Shown: positions 8,474 through 18,487 of the stretch, one piece after another
Layout of the letters: every line of letters begins with the position of its first letter
Position numbering within the stretch: position 1 is the first letter of the stretch
Assembly (NCBI GenBank): GCA_016841425.1
Contig: JAENZE010000001.1
Coordinates: 248,001-312,000, forward strand
DNA length: 64,000 nt
Direction of reading: 5' to 3'
DNA from: Syntrophomonas sp.
GTDB taxonomy: Bacteria; Bacillota; Syntrophomonadia; Syntrophomonadales; Syntrophomonadaceae
Program-made: the position numbers and the translations under genes
The notes under the pieces: generated by a model
What the model saw: only the letters and a program-made list of their open reading frames with translations
What the model was told of the DNA's origin: nothing
Database searches by the model: none

Positions 8474-11173
8474 ATGGATATAAAACTTACTATTAATGGT
8501 AAAGAGATAGAGGTGCCGCAGGGTACTATGCTGTTGGATGCCTGCCGTAAAGCGGGAGCAGATATCCCTACATTCTGCTACGATCCGGACCTGAAACTGG
8601 CCGGCTCCTGCCGGATGTGTGTGGTACAGCCCCAGGGATGGCGCAATCTGGTGGCCAGCTGTGTAACCCCGGCCCAAAATGGTATGGTTATAGATACCGA
8701 GAGCCCGGACGTAGTAGAAGCTAGAAAAGTAGTTTTAGAACTGATGCTGACCCGGCATAAACTTACCTGCCATACCTGTGAAAAAGATGGAGATTGCAAC
8801 CTGCAGGATTACTGTTATCGATATGGGGTGACTGAATCTCGCTTTGAAGGAAAAATCCATAATCTCTTCAAAGATGATTCCAACCCCTTTATTGAGAGGG
8901 ATTATGATAAATGCGTTATGTGTACCCGCTGTGTCAGGGCCTGTGAAGAAATTACCGGGGCCCGGGCCATCAATGTAATGGATCGCGGATACCATGCGCA
9001 TATAGCGACTGCTTTTGACGGTGAACTGGAAGACTCTCCCTGTGTATTCTGCGGCCAGTGTATAATGGTATGCCCGGTAGGGGCACTGACCAGCAAGATA
9101 GCAGCTGGGAAAGGTAAACCAGCCCAAAATGAAAAAGTGCTGACTACCTGTACCTACTGTGGTACGGGATGCACATTGGAACTAAATGTTAAGAATGACG
9201 AAATAGTCGGTGTGACCTCCAATAGAGATGCGGAATGGAGTCCGGTCAACAAAGGTGCCCTATGTGTTAAGGGACGTTTTGGCTGGGATTTTGTAAACTC
9301 CCCGGAAAGACTGACTACCCCGCTGATCAAAGAGAATGGTGAATTCCGTCCCGCTTCCTGGGATGAAGCTCTGGATCTGGCAGCTGAGAAAATAAACGGC
9401 ATCAAGGAAAAATACGGACCGGATTCACTGTCGATGTTTTCTTCAGCCAGGGTAACCAATGAAGAAAACTATCTAGCCCAGAAATTAATGAGAGCAGCAA
9501 TAGGTTCAAACAATGTGGACCATTGCGCCCGTCTCTGACACTCCGTTACTGTCGCCGGTCTGGGGGCAGCATTCGGAAGTGGTGCAATGACCAACTCCAT
9601 AAATGAACTGGAAAACGATGCTAAATGTGTTTTCTTGATAGGAACCAATACTACTGAAAACCATCCGGTTATAGGTTACAAAATCAGGCAGAATGTTTTG
9701 AAAAACGGAGCCAAATTGATAGTAGCCGACCCGCGTAGAATTGAACTGGCTGAACTGGCTGATGTATATCTGCCATTCAAACCGGGTACCGATGTAGCTC
9801 TCTTCAATGGCATGATGAATGTCATAATCAACGAAGGCCTGGCTGACCGGAAGTTCATAGAAAGCAGGACCGAAGGTTATGAAGCTATGGCTGAAGTAGT
9901 TGAGAAATATCCACCGGAAGTAGCGGCTGAGATATGCGGCGTTGATGCTGCAGATATCATCAAGGCAGCCCGCCTCTATGCCGAGTCAGAAGCTTCTTCA
10001 GTATGTTATGCTATGGGTCTTACCCAACATACTACTGGAACTGATAATGTTAAGAGCTGCTGCAACCTGGCTTTATTGACGGGTAACCTGGGTAAACCTG
10101 GAACCGGGGTTAATCCGCTGCGTGGTCAGAACAACGTGCAGGGTGCCTGCGATATGGGGGCACTGCCGGTCGTATTTACTGCCTACCAGGCAGTTACCAA
10201 TGATGAGGCCCGGGCAAAATTTGAAAAAGCCTGGGGAGTAACACTTTCAGGAGTAAATGGACTTACTCTGACCAAGACCATCAATAAAGCCTACGAAGGC
10301 GAAGTAAAAGGATTAATAGTCGTAGGTGAAAATCCTATGGTCAGTGATCCTGATCTGCATCATGTGGAAGAAGCACTTGATAAGCTAGACTTCCTTCTGG
10401 TCCAGGATATCTTCCTGACCGAAACAGCTAAGAAAGCCGATGTAGTCCTGCCCGGAGTCAGCTTTGCTGAGAAAGACGGAACCTTCAGCAATACTGAAAG
10501 AAGAGTGCAGAGAGTACGTAAAGCTATCAGCAATAAAGGTGATGCCAGGCAGGATTGGGAGATACTTTGTGATCTTTCCACCCGCTTAGGATATCCTATG
10601 TCCTATAATTCCCCGGAAGAAATTTTCGAAGAAATCAGGACCCTTACCCCATCCTACGCAGGTATGAATTATGCCCGCCTGGAAGGAACAGGTTTACCCT
10701 GGCCCTGTCCTGCCGAAGACCATCCGGGAACCCCAATTCTCCACAAAGAGAAATTCAATAGAGGGCTGGGGCTGTTCCACGCCATTGAGTATCTCGAACC
10801 AGCAGAAGTCATCAATGAAGAGTATCCTATTATTCTGACTACCGGACGCAGTTTGTATCATTATCACACTGGGACTATGACCAGAAAGGCTAAAGGCCTG
10901 GATGAACATATGCCGGAAAACGTGATACAGATAAATAGTGCACTGGCTAAAGCCAAGAATATAGTGGATGGGGAAATAGTCAAGGTGACTACCCGCAGAG
11001 GCAGCATTAAATTGAAAGCAGAGGTAATTGATGGTATACGTGAGAATGTGATATTTACTTATTTCCATTTTGCCGAAGCAGCTGCCAACGTCCTGACCAA
11101 TGCTGAGGTTTTGGATCCAGTAGCAGGAATTCCAGAATATAAAGTATCAGCAGCCCGATTGGAAAAGTTATAA
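8474..11173 (+). CDS. fdhA: Selenocysteine formate dehydrogenase catalytic subunit 1 (UGA read through at 9536-9538)
   Basis: One 899-residue gene interrupted by an in-frame TGA at 9536-9538 (residue 355). The TGA is preceded by VDHCARL and followed by HSVTVAGLGAAFGSG, the formate dehydrogenase active-site sequence where Sec or Cys coordinates Mo/W. Domains in order are an N-terminal [2Fe-2S], a His-Cys3 motif (HKLTCHTCEKDGDC), two [4Fe-4S] motifs (CVMCTRCVRAC, CVFCGQCIMVC), the CTYCGTGC cluster of the molybdopterin domain, then the bis-MGD-binding domains. A hairpin suitable for SelB lies just after the TGA. The enzyme catalyses formate/CO2 interconversion in the cytoplasm. The N-terminus substitutes for NuoG, so nuoE-nuoF-fdhA can form a complete NAD-linked complex. 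The ATG at 8474 follows GGAGGG. Confidence 0.95.
9536..9570 (+). promoter_or_regulatory. Bacterial SECIS hairpin of fdhA copy 1
   Basis: Directly after the UGA, CTGTCGCC (9549-9556) can pair with GGGGGCAG (9562-9569), closing the loop GGTCT (9557-9561). A GGUCU apical loop a short distance 3' of the UGA is the known SelB-binding form in Escherichia coli fdhF. The pairing includes a G-U and one mismatch. It marks the TGA as a selenocysteine codon and argues against a stop or sequencing error. Confidence 0.82.
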
Positions 11174-11206
11174 AGCAGAAAGATTGGGATTGTCTGCAAT
11201 AAGATG

Positions 11207-11243
11207 AAATAGACCGCGTATCGTACGCGGTCTATTTCTTTTA
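11207..11243. terminator. Intrinsic terminator between convergent fdh operons
   Basis: Perfect 14-bp arms at 11207-11220 and 11224-11237 (core AGACCGCGTA) with a three-base loop are followed by CTTTT on the plus side and by a weaker U-rich stretch on the other. The site lies in the 122-base gap between the converging fdhA and nuoF genes and probably stops transcripts from both sides. Confidence 0.8.
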
Positions 11244-11295
11244 AGGTGCACCCGGCACTCGACTTATTCAGTTAGAGAACTAACTGTAGTTAAAG

Positions 11296-12519
11296 TTAAT
11301 TGAACTTGGCAGTGTAATCAGTCTTAAAATGTTGTAAAGTAGTTAGTACAGGGCTGGGAGCTGCCTGACCCAGACCACAAAGACATGCTTTACTCATTAC
11401 GGTCCCCAACCGGTTAAGCAGGTCCAGGTCTGCGGCAGTTCCCCGTCCACTGTAAATATTCTTTACCATTTCATGCATCCTCTTGGTACCTTCCCGACAG
11501 GGAGAACATTTACCGCAGGATTCATGTTCAAAGAATTTGGTAATCTGATTGATAACGTCTACCATATCTCTGCTTTCATCCATTACAAAGACCGCACCGG
11601 AACCCAGAGTTGCTCCAATAGCAGCCATGGAATCGAAGTCAATAGCTGTATCCAACAGGCTTTCAGGAATAAAACCACCAGATGTTCCGCCTATTTGCAC
11701 TGCTTTAAACTTTTTGCCGCCCGCTATGCCGCCGCCAAAATCAAATATAACCTGACGAATCGTAGTATCCGTTGGTACTTCAATAAAAGTACAATTAACT
11801 ACATCTCCGGTCAAAGTCATCAATTTGGTTCCGGGATAACTCTTGGCTCCTATGCCGGCGAACCAATCAGCACCCTTTTCTAGTATAAGCGGTATATTGG
11901 CAAAGGTTTCGACGTTGTTAACAATAGTAGGTTTACCCCACAAGCCGGTTACCGGTGGAAAAGGCGGCTTGAATCTGGGTTCTCCCCGGTGCCCTTCTAT
12001 GGATTCAATAAGGGCGCTTTCCTCGCCACAGACATAGGCACCAGCTCCCATACGGACTTCGATATCGAAATCTCCCAGCACACCTTTTGCTTTGGCTTGT
12101 TCTATAGCGGTATTGAGTTTTTCTACCACATAAGGATATTCACCCCGGCAGTAAATATAGCCTTTATTGGAGCCAATAGCATAACCACAAACAGCCATAC
12201 CTTCCAGAACACTCTGAGGATCATTTTCCATAATAAGCCTGTCTTTATAGGTGCCTGGTTCTCCTTCATCAGCATTACAGACTACGTACTTTTGATCAGA
12301 TGGAGTATTGTAAGAGAAACTCCATTTCATGCCAGCATTAAATCCTGCACCGCCGCGGCCTCTCAGCCCGGATTTTTGTACTTCTGCCATCAAGTCCTTC
12401 TGACTCATAGCCCGTGCTTTTTCGAGCCCTTTGTAGCCGCCCGCGCTGATATAATCGTCAATATTCAAAGGATCTATTTTTCCATAATTACGCATTAGTA
12501 TGCGCATTTCCTCGGCCAT
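11296..12519 (-). CDS. NuoF-like NADH/FMN subunit of formate dehydrogenase complex 2
   Basis: A 407-residue flavoprotein with the same layout as the product of 7232-8452. The glycine-rich motif GLRGRGGAGFNAG and the CNADEGEPGTYKDR loop lie near the N-terminus. SLBB follows, then the C-terminal [4Fe-4S] site SCGKCSPCREG plus CLCGLG. There is no extra ferredoxin tail. The ATG follows AAGGAGGGT closely. It is the last gene of a minus-strand operon (fdhA, molybdopterin-binding protein, moeA, nuoE, nuoF). The two NuoF copies differ throughout, so they are long-separated paralogs that probably serve distinct complexes. Confidence 0.94.
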   Translation of the reverse strand: MAEEMRILMRNYGKIDPLNIDDYISAGGYKGLEKARAMSQKDLMAEVQKSGLRGRGGAGFNAGMKWSFSYNTPSDQKYVVCNADEGEPGTYKDRLIMENDPQSVLEGMAVCGYAIGSNKGYIYCRGEYPYVVEKLNTAIEQAKAKGVLGDFDIEVRMGAGAYVCGEESALIESIEGHRGEPRFKPPFPPVTGLWGKPTIVNNVETFANIPLILEKGADWFAGIGAKSYPGTKLMTLTGDVVNCTFIEVPTDTTIRQVIFDFGGGIAGGKKFKAVQIGGTSGGFIPESLLDTAIDFDSMAAIGATLGSGAVFVMDESRDMVDVINQITKFFEHESCGKCSPCREGTKRMHEMVKNIYSGRGTAADLDLLNRLGTVMSKACLCGLGQAAPSPVLTTLQHFKTDYTAKFN

Positions 12520-12541
12520 TATTTTACCCTCCTTTCCTTCT

Positions 12542-12988
12542 TTACTTGTATTCAGCCAGGATTGTGCTTATATTTTCCGGAGTTAGATCTCCATAGGGTT
12601 TACTGTTAATAGTAATAACGGGAGTAGCCTGGCACTGGCCCACACACTCAGTAAATTCCAGAGTAAATAAGCCGTCTGCCGTGGTTTCTCCCATCTTAAT
12701 CCCCAGTTCTTTTTCCAGAGCAGACACTACCTGGGCTGCACCTGCTATATGGCAAGGTGCGCTTTCACAAATGCGAATAATATATTTACCACGTGTACCT
12801 ACCTGAAAATAAGAATAGAAGGTAGCTACCCCATAAGCTTTTGCTTTGGGAATATCAAATATCTGTGCTGCTGCATCAATAGCGTCCTCGGGTATATAGT
12901 TGAATTCCCGCTGCAGAGCATGATAGGCTTCTATAAGTCCTCCGGGAACTTCTTTATAAGCGCCGACTATTTCTTTATAGTCTGCCAT
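12542..12988 (-). CDS. NuoE-like [2Fe-2S] subunit of formate dehydrogenase complex 2
   Basis: A 148-residue thioredoxin-like [2Fe-2S] protein, the same length as the paralog at 6764-7210. Cluster cysteines appear as CESAPC and CVGQC. The start ATG has CAGGAGGTG upstream. The gene lies 22 bases before nuoF and about 40 bases after moeA, so it is co-transcribed with the second formate dehydrogenase. It relays electrons between NuoF and FdhA. Having nuoE and nuoF at the distal end of the operon, after cofactor genes, differs from the first operon, where they come first. Confidence 0.93.
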   Translation of the reverse strand: MADYKEIVGAYKEVPGGLIEAYHALQREFNYIPEDAIDAAAQIFDIPKAKAYGVATFYSYFQVGTRGKYIIRICESAPCHIAGAAQVVSALEKELGIKMGETTADGLFTLEFTECVGQCQATPVITINSKPYGDLTPENISTILAEYK

Positions 12989-13027
12989 TATCGTTTCACC
13001 TCCTGATTATTAATCCTTCTTATTTAT

Positions 13028-14251
13028 TTAGATTTTAATAAAACGTTCATCTGCTTGCAGCAGAATCACGGCAACCTCTTGACCCGATTCCAGCGGTGTG
13101 TGTCCGGCTGGCATATCGATCAGAGCATTACAGTTGACCAGTGATTTCAGCATGCTGGGTTTCTGACCGGGCAGTACTGTTACCTCCCAACCTTCTGAGC
13201 TGTATCGGGCTCTGCCTCTGACCAAACGGTGTGTACGGGCTGTTTTGTTAAAGCCGTTGATACACCTGGCCGGTACCTTTATAAGTGGGGGGGATAAACC
13301 CTGCATATAACGCAGGGCAGGTACTACAAAAAGGTTGAAACCGACTGCACAAGCAGCTGGGTTTCCAGAAAGGGCAAATACCGGTTTGGATTGGTACATT
13401 GCCAGGCCATTATGGCTCCCTGGCTGAATATCTGTACCCCAGTAAATCATGCTGGCACCTGCTGATTCCAACAGTGTTTGTGCTTCGCTTTGCGTATCGG
13501 CATATGTCCCTCCAATTAGTATTATTAAGTCTGCCATCGATTGTAAATCATCCAGAGAACTTATCAATTCCTGTCCTTCAAGTTCCAAAGCCAGTTTATA
13601 AGCTGCTACCGTACCTCCCGCCTGGTTAATGAGGGCAGACAGCAGAGGGCTGTTACTATCTCTAGTCTGGCCTCGCTGTGGAGTTTGAGAACAAGGAATC
13701 ACATTTTTTGCCAGACCGAGAAGAGCCACTCGTGGGCGCTGGTACACGGATACTTCATTATACCCAAAAGCTGCCAGCAATCCGATATGACCTGCGGAAA
13801 GCAGCGTGTGAGGGTCTGCCAGTGTCTCGCCCTGTTTATAATCTTCTCCTGCCTGCTTGATATTGTTACCTGGTTTGATTTCTTCCAGTATGCTTATAGT
13901 GTTATTCTCCACCAGCACCTTTTCGTGCATAATTACTGCAAGGGCTCCTGATGGTAAATCGCCACCTGTATGTACTCCAAATGCCTGCCCTTGGCTGAGC
14001 TTCATTGGGATTCCTCCAGGCTGCATACAGGTTTCTAATGAAAAACAGCTGCCAGTTGGAGCTCTGTCATCACCCAGGGCATATCCATCAACTGCAGATT
14101 GAGGTACCGGGGGAAGATTTTCATCAGCCACCACTTCTTCAGCGAGAACTCGTCCGGCTGCCTGCATTATGGATACCCTCTCCGATGGAAGTTGACATAT
14201 ATTCTCCAGGATTAGCTGTTGAGCTTCTTCAATACACAGGTCTTTTTTCAT
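13028..14251 (-). CDS. moeA: Molybdopterin molybdenumtransferase MoeA
   Basis: A 407-residue MoeA. The N-terminal signature PVPQSAVDGYAL and GRVLAEEVVADENLP are conserved, the MoCF domain carries LIGGTYADTQSEAQ, and the C-terminal domain IV follows. MoeA inserts metal into adenylylated molybdopterin. The open frame extends 22 codons upstream of the chosen ATG. The start at 14251 has AGGGTG upstream and gives the canonical start MKKDLCIEEAQ. The canonical MoCF motif (GGvSvGdyD) is altered to GGTYADTQS, so substrate handling may differ. The gene sits inside a formate dehydrogenase operon together with a second MoCF-domain gene, which suggests a dedicated cofactor-insertion pair, perhaps for tungsten. 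Confidence 0.88.
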   Translation of the reverse strand: MKKDLCIEEAQQLILENICQLPSERVSIMQAAGRVLAEEVVADENLPPVPQSAVDGYALGDDRAPTGSCFSLETCMQPGGIPMKLSQGQAFGVHTGGDLPSGALAVIMHEKVLVENNTISILEEIKPGNNIKQAGEDYKQGETLADPHTLLSAGHIGLLAAFGYNEVSVYQRPRVALLGLAKNVIPCSQTPQRGQTRDSNSPLLSALINQAGGTVAAYKLALELEGQELISSLDDLQSMADLIILIGGTYADTQSEAQTLLESAGASMIYWGTDIQPGSHNGLAMYQSKPVFALSGNPAACAVGFNLFVVPALRYMQGLSPPLIKVPARCINGFNKTARTHRLVRGRARYSSEGWEVTVLPGQKPSMLKSLVNCNALIDMPAGHTPLESGQEVAVILLQADERFIKI

Positions 14252-14265
14252 AATGCACCCTGCCT

Positions 14266-15294
14266 TTATACGCTTGATTTGCCGAAAGGACAAAGCGGAT
14301 AATGACAGACCTTGCATTCTTCGCAGAGTCCGCCGTGTCCTAGTGCTACGATATCTGCACGATTAATTACCTCACCACAGAATAAGCGCGGTAACAGAAG
14401 ATCCAGCGTAGTTCTGCGGCTGAACAAAGCTCCTCCGGGCACCCCACATATTGGTACCGTACCCTGGTAGGCCATCATAAATTGTGACCCAGGTAATACC
14501 GGTGCGCCGTAAAAGATAACTTCAGCCCCGGAGTGCCTGATTCCTGAAGGAGTAGCGTCATCGGGATCTACCGACATACCGCCGGTGACCAGTATCAGCT
14601 GGGCTCCTTCGGAAATAAAGTTCTGAATCTCCATCGCTATTAAGTCAGCATCATCTGGTACGGTTACCTGGCTCATCCATCGACCGCCGAAAGGTATAAT
14701 TTTACGCCTTATTACCCTCCCAAAGCCGTCTCTGATTAAGCCGTTATTTACCTCAGAACCGGTGGTAATAACAGCTACCCATAAAGGTTGATAAGGTTTG
14801 ACGGTAATAAGTGAACAAGGTTCCTGGCATAATCTTTCCGCCTCCTGCAGCACATCACGATCAATTGCTACTGGGACTACTCGCGTGCCGGCTATGGTTT
14901 GGTCTTTGGAGACTGAACGGTTATTGTGCAAGGTAGCGAAAATTATATTGTCAATGTTATTTACCCAGCTCAATTGCTCAGTCTGTACCTTTATGACTCC
15001 ATCATATTCAGCCTTTAGATTTACCCGGCCCTGACTAGGGCGGGTAAAATATACTCCGTTTCCCGCCGCGGCTGTCGCAAGGCGCAGGGCCCCTTCGTCT
15101 TCATGAATTAAGTTATCATCAGGTTCCCAGACCATAATATGCTTTTTACCCAGTTCCAAAAAAAGAGGAATATCATCGGCTGTTATAACGTGGCCTCTGG
15201 AAAAAGCGCAGTATTTTTCGCTTTGAGGTACTATTCTGGTAATATCATGTCCAAGGGTCAAACCTACTGCATTCTCCACAGGAACTCTACGCAT
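14266..15294 (-). CDS. Molybdopterin-binding (MoCF-domain) protein with C-terminal cysteine cluster
   Basis: A 342-residue protein found in Firmicutes near molybdo-enzymes. The middle and C-terminal half contains a MoeA/MogA-type MoCF domain (VAVITTGSEVNNG, LILVTGGMSVDPDD, GVPGGALF). The N-terminal half is unlike full MoeA. The last 25 residues hold a C-x2-C-x2-C-x4-C motif (CEECKVCHYPLC), a possible metal or Fe-S site. The start overlaps the fdhA leader of the operon tightly: the fdhA stop is three bases upstream and GAGGTG lies within the fdhA end. The stop lies 14 bases before moeA. It probably binds or delivers the pterin cofactor to the second formate dehydrogenase. The exact reaction is unknown. 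Confidence 0.82.
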   Translation of the reverse strand: MRRVPVENAVGLTLGHDITRIVPQSEKYCAFSRGHVITADDIPLFLELGKKHIMVWEPDDNLIHEDEGALRLATAAAGNGVYFTRPSQGRVNLKAEYDGVIKVQTEQLSWVNNIDNIIFATLHNNRSVSKDQTIAGTRVVPVAIDRDVLQEAERLCQEPCSLITVKPYQPLWVAVITTGSEVNNGLIRDGFGRVIRRKIIPFGGRWMSQVTVPDDADLIAMEIQNFISEGAQLILVTGGMSVDPDDATPSGIRHSGAEVIFYGAPVLPGSQFMMAYQGTVPICGVPGGALFSRRTTLDLLLPRLFCGEVINRADIVALGHGGLCEECKVCHYPLCPFGKSSV

Positions 15295-15297
15295 ATT

Positions 15298-17988
15298 TTA
15301 CACCTCTACTTTGTCTATTTTCACCGCACATACTTTGTATTCACCAGTCCCGGTAATTGGATCCAGGACATGGGTAGTGACTTCATTAGTAGGTGTAGCA
15401 CTATGATGGAATGACATCCATATCATCCCCGGCATAACTCGATCGGTAACTTTTACTTCACTAGTTACCTGGCCACGCCTGGATGTTACTTTAACCTTGC
15501 TGCCTGATTGCAGACCCAGCTTTTCTGCATCCAGCGGGTTGACTTCAGCTAGTTCACGGTCCCACATGCTGTTGATACCCATGGAATAAGGGGTGGTAAC
15601 ATTGTAATGATATAGGATCCTTCCTGTTGACAGGAGGAATGGGTACTCTTCATCTGGCATCTCTCCAGGTGGAATATGGTCAGAGGGCTGGAAGCTGCCC
15701 AATCCGCGGGTGAATTTACCAGCATGCAGAAATGGTGTTCCTGGATGATCGCTGCTGGGGCAAGGCCAATGAAGCCCAACTTTATCAATGCGATCATAAT
15801 TAATACCAGTCATCGAAGGTGACAGGGAAGCCATTTCATCCCATATTTGTCCAGGATGATCATAGCTCATAGGGAAACCGACCCGAGTTGCCATCTGGCA
15901 TATGGTCTGCCAATTGGCTTGACCGGGGATGGGCTCAATGGCTTTACGTACCCGCTGTACCCGCCGCTCAGTACTGGTAAATGTACCATCACATTCTGCG
16001 AAACTAGCTGCAGGCAGTACAACATCGGCAAATACTGCGGTTTCAGTTAAAAACAGTTCCTGTACAACTAGAAAATCAAGTTTGTCCAGGGCAGCCTTAA
16101 TATGGTTAGCGTTAGGATCAGTTAATACCGGATTTTCACCTAGAATATACATGGCTTTTAGTTTGCCGGCATATGCTTCTTCAAACATTTCAGGAATCTT
16201 TAATCCCAGGTTTCCGGGCAGGGAAGCTCCCCAGGCTTTTTCAAATTTAGCCCTTATTTCGTCATTTGTAACCGCCTGATAAGCCGGGTAAACGTTGGGC
16301 AGGGCTCCCATGTCACAGGCTCCCTGTACATTGTTCTGGCCGCGTATCGGACATACCCCGGTACCGGGCCTGCCAACATGACCGGTAAGCATAGCTAGAT
16401 TGGCGATGCTCATAACGTTGCGGGTACCACAGATATGTTCCGTTATTCCCAGAGTATAGAATATCATAGCCTTGTCGGTAGTAGCATAAAGACGGGCTAC
16501 TGTATAGAGGTCTTCTACCGATATGCCAGTCAGTTCAGATACATATTCAGGATTATAGGCTTCTACAGTTTCCTTTAATGCTTCATAATTTTCTGTACGT
16601 TCAGCAACAAATTGCTTATCTTCCAGGCCTTCCTTGATTATGATACGCATCATACCATTTAATAGAGGTATATCAGTACCTGGATTATGTCTTAGCCAGT
16701 AATCAGCATCATCTACTAAATCAATCCGGCGGGGATCACAAACTACCATTTTACATCCTTTACGAGCTGCTTGACGCATTTTATAGCCAATAACCGGATG
16801 TGCTTCAGTAGTATTGGTGCCAATGAGCAGCATTAATTCTGCTTCATTAGTTATATCACTGATGGGATTAGTCATTGCGCCGCTACCAAAAGTGGTGGCC
16901 AGACCGGCCACGGTGGGCGCATGTCAGGTGCGGGCACAGTGGTCAACATTATTGGTTCCCATATAGGCGCGGGTAAATTTTTGTACCAGATAATTTTCTT
17001 CGTTGGTACAGCGAGCTGAACTGAGGGCTGCAAAGCTTTCTGGACCATACTCATTCTTAATTTCGTTAAAGCGAGCAGCTATCAGGTCAAAAGCTTCATC
17101 CCAGCTGGCTGGCTCAAATTGGCCATTTTTCTTAATTAACGGAGTAGTGAGACGTTTTTCATTATAAATGTAGTCCCAACCAAAACGGCCCTTAACACAT
17201 AGGCTGCGGCCATTTACAGGACTTTCCGGGTTGGAAAGCACTCCAATTACCTTCCCATCCTTTAGCGCCAGATCAAAATTACACCCGGTTCCACAGAAAG
17301 GACAGGTGGTTCTTACTCGATCTATTTCCCAGCGACGGGCCTGCCCTGCCATAGTCTTCTCAGTTAAGGCGCCGGTAGGGCAGACCGCTACACACTGGCC
17401 ACAGAAAACACAGTCTGACTCGGCATACGGCACATCACCAGCAGTGGTAGCTTTCCTATCAAAACCGCGATAGAGGTAGGATAGATTGTCCTGTCCGGTC
17501 ATTTCTTCACAGGCTCTGACACAGGCTCCACAGAGGATGCATTTATTCAGGTCTCTGATGATAAATGGGTTGCTGTCATCGCACTTGTAGTTGTGTTTTT
17601 CTCCTGCAAACGGGCTTTCTTTTATGCCGTACTGGTAGCAGTAATCTGCCAGTTTGCAATCGCCCAGTTTATCGCAGGTCATGCAATCCAGAGGATGGTT
17701 AGCAACCAGAAGCTCCAGGATGGTTCGCCGTGCTTCAATTACTGCAGGGGATTCAGTAAAGACTTCCATACCCGGCATTACTGGTGTAACGCACGAGGCT
17801 GGTAAAAGTCGATTACCTTTTACTTCTACCACGCAAAGGCGGCATGCGCCCAAAGCGCTTAAATCCGGGTCATAACAAAGACGTGGAATTTCTATCCCGG
17901 CAAGGTCTGCAGCCTGCATAATTGTGCTCCCCGCTGGAGCTCCTACCTCCTTCCCATTGATGTATAGATTTACCATTTCCACCAACAT
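15298..17988 (-). CDS. fdhA: Selenocysteine formate dehydrogenase catalytic subunit 2 (UGA read through at 16924-16926)
   Basis: One 896-residue gene spanning an in-frame TGA at complement 16926-16924, residue 355, the same position as in copy 1. Flanking residues are VDHCART before and HAPTVAGLATTFGSG after, the active-site sequence of formate dehydrogenase. Domains run N-terminal [2Fe-2S], His-Cys3 (HPLDCMTCDKLGDC), two [4Fe-4S] motifs (CILCGACVRAC, CVFCGQCVAVC), the molybdopterin-domain cluster CPFCGTGC, and bis-MGD domains to the end. AAGGAG lies only three bases from the ATG at 17988. TTG and GTG codons just downstream, or ATG at 17976, are alternative starts. It heads an operon with cofactor genes and nuoE-nuoF, and is preceded by two riboswitch-like units. 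Confidence 0.95.
16891..16926 (-). promoter_or_regulatory. Bacterial SECIS hairpin of fdhA copy 2
   Basis: On the minus strand, 12 codon bases after the UGA, GTGGCC and GGCCAC pair perfectly around the loop GGTCT (plus-strand arms 16895-16900 and 16906-16911, loop 16901-16905), with further pairing possible outside. The GGUCU loop is the same as in copy 1 and matches the known SelB-binding loop. This supports selenocysteine insertion at residue 355. Confidence 0.88.
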
Positions 17989-18023
17989 TCACTCCTTCCA
18001 TTTTAATCCTTCACACAATAATA

Positions 18024-18054
18024 TAAAAACCTCCTGCCGGAACAGGAGGAGGTT
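18024..18054 (-). terminator. Hairpin terminator between proximal riboswitch and fdhA copy 2
   Basis: On the minus strand CCTCCTG and CAGGAGG pair around a six-base loop (plus arms 18030-18036 and 18043-18049), followed by a run of five U. It lies about 36 bases before fdhA and about 145 bases after the proximal aptamer-like core. That is the usual place for the expression platform of a transcription-attenuating riboswitch. Confidence 0.75.
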
Positions 18055-18194
18055 TACACTAGTTCATGGCAAATCATGAACAATTGTTATATTCAAACGC
18101 ACGCTCCCCCTTGCCCATGACCATTTAGCGGTGCAGAATAAACAAATCCACACCTGCCATAACCCGCGTTGCAGGCAACGCAAATAGATCTCAC

Positions 18195-18300
18195 AGGCCC
18201 ATGACTCCTTTCCAAGTAAGGGAGGCAAACCCGTTTCCAGATTTACCGTACCGGCTATTAACCGTGTCGGCTAAGTCCCCATGACCGAAGTTTTAGGTGA
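18195..18300 (-). ncRNA. Proximal Moco/Tuco-type riboswitch candidate upstream of fdhA copy 2
   Basis: Read on the minus strand, this unit contains CTTAGC, then ATCTGGAAACGG, TGCCTCCC and TTGGAAAGGAGT in order. The same ordered set recurs about 290 bases upstream. The blocks resemble what I remember of the molybdenum/tungsten cofactor RNA motif, and the gene it precedes encodes a Mo/W-pterin enzyme followed by moeA. I cannot run a covariance model, so the class name is a recognition from memory. The repeated conserved core itself is directly visible. A hairpin with a U-run follows at 18024-18054. Confidence 0.62.
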
Positions 18301-18396
18301 AATAGCTTTGGAGCAAAGCTTTTGAAAAATATTTAATTATACTTAATTAATTCTTTGAACATTAGCAAGCTGCTGGGAAAATATTCCCGGCCTAAA

Positions 18397-18436
18397 TTAA
18401 CAAAGACCTCCTGCCTGAACAGGAGGTCTTTGTTAA
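18397..18436 (-). terminator. Long perfect hairpin after the distal riboswitch candidate
   Basis: A 17-bp perfect stem with a six-base loop has plus arms at 18397-18413 and 18420-18436 and a core CCTCCTG/CAGGAGG shared with the hairpin at 18024-18054. Its minus-strand 3' flank is U-rich but interrupted (TTAATTTAGG), so termination may be partial. It follows the distal aptamer-like core by about 50 bases. Confidence 0.65.
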
Positions 18437-18487
18437 CTAAAATACATGGCTAGTAACTAGCTTAAATCACATATCAGTAGCTAAAAC

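Noticed and set aside
9536-9538. fdhA copy 1 as two split genes or a frameshift
   Set aside because: The frame is unchanged across the TGA, flanking residues are the Sec/Cys active site, and a SelB-type hairpin follows. The same holds for the copy at 16924-16926.
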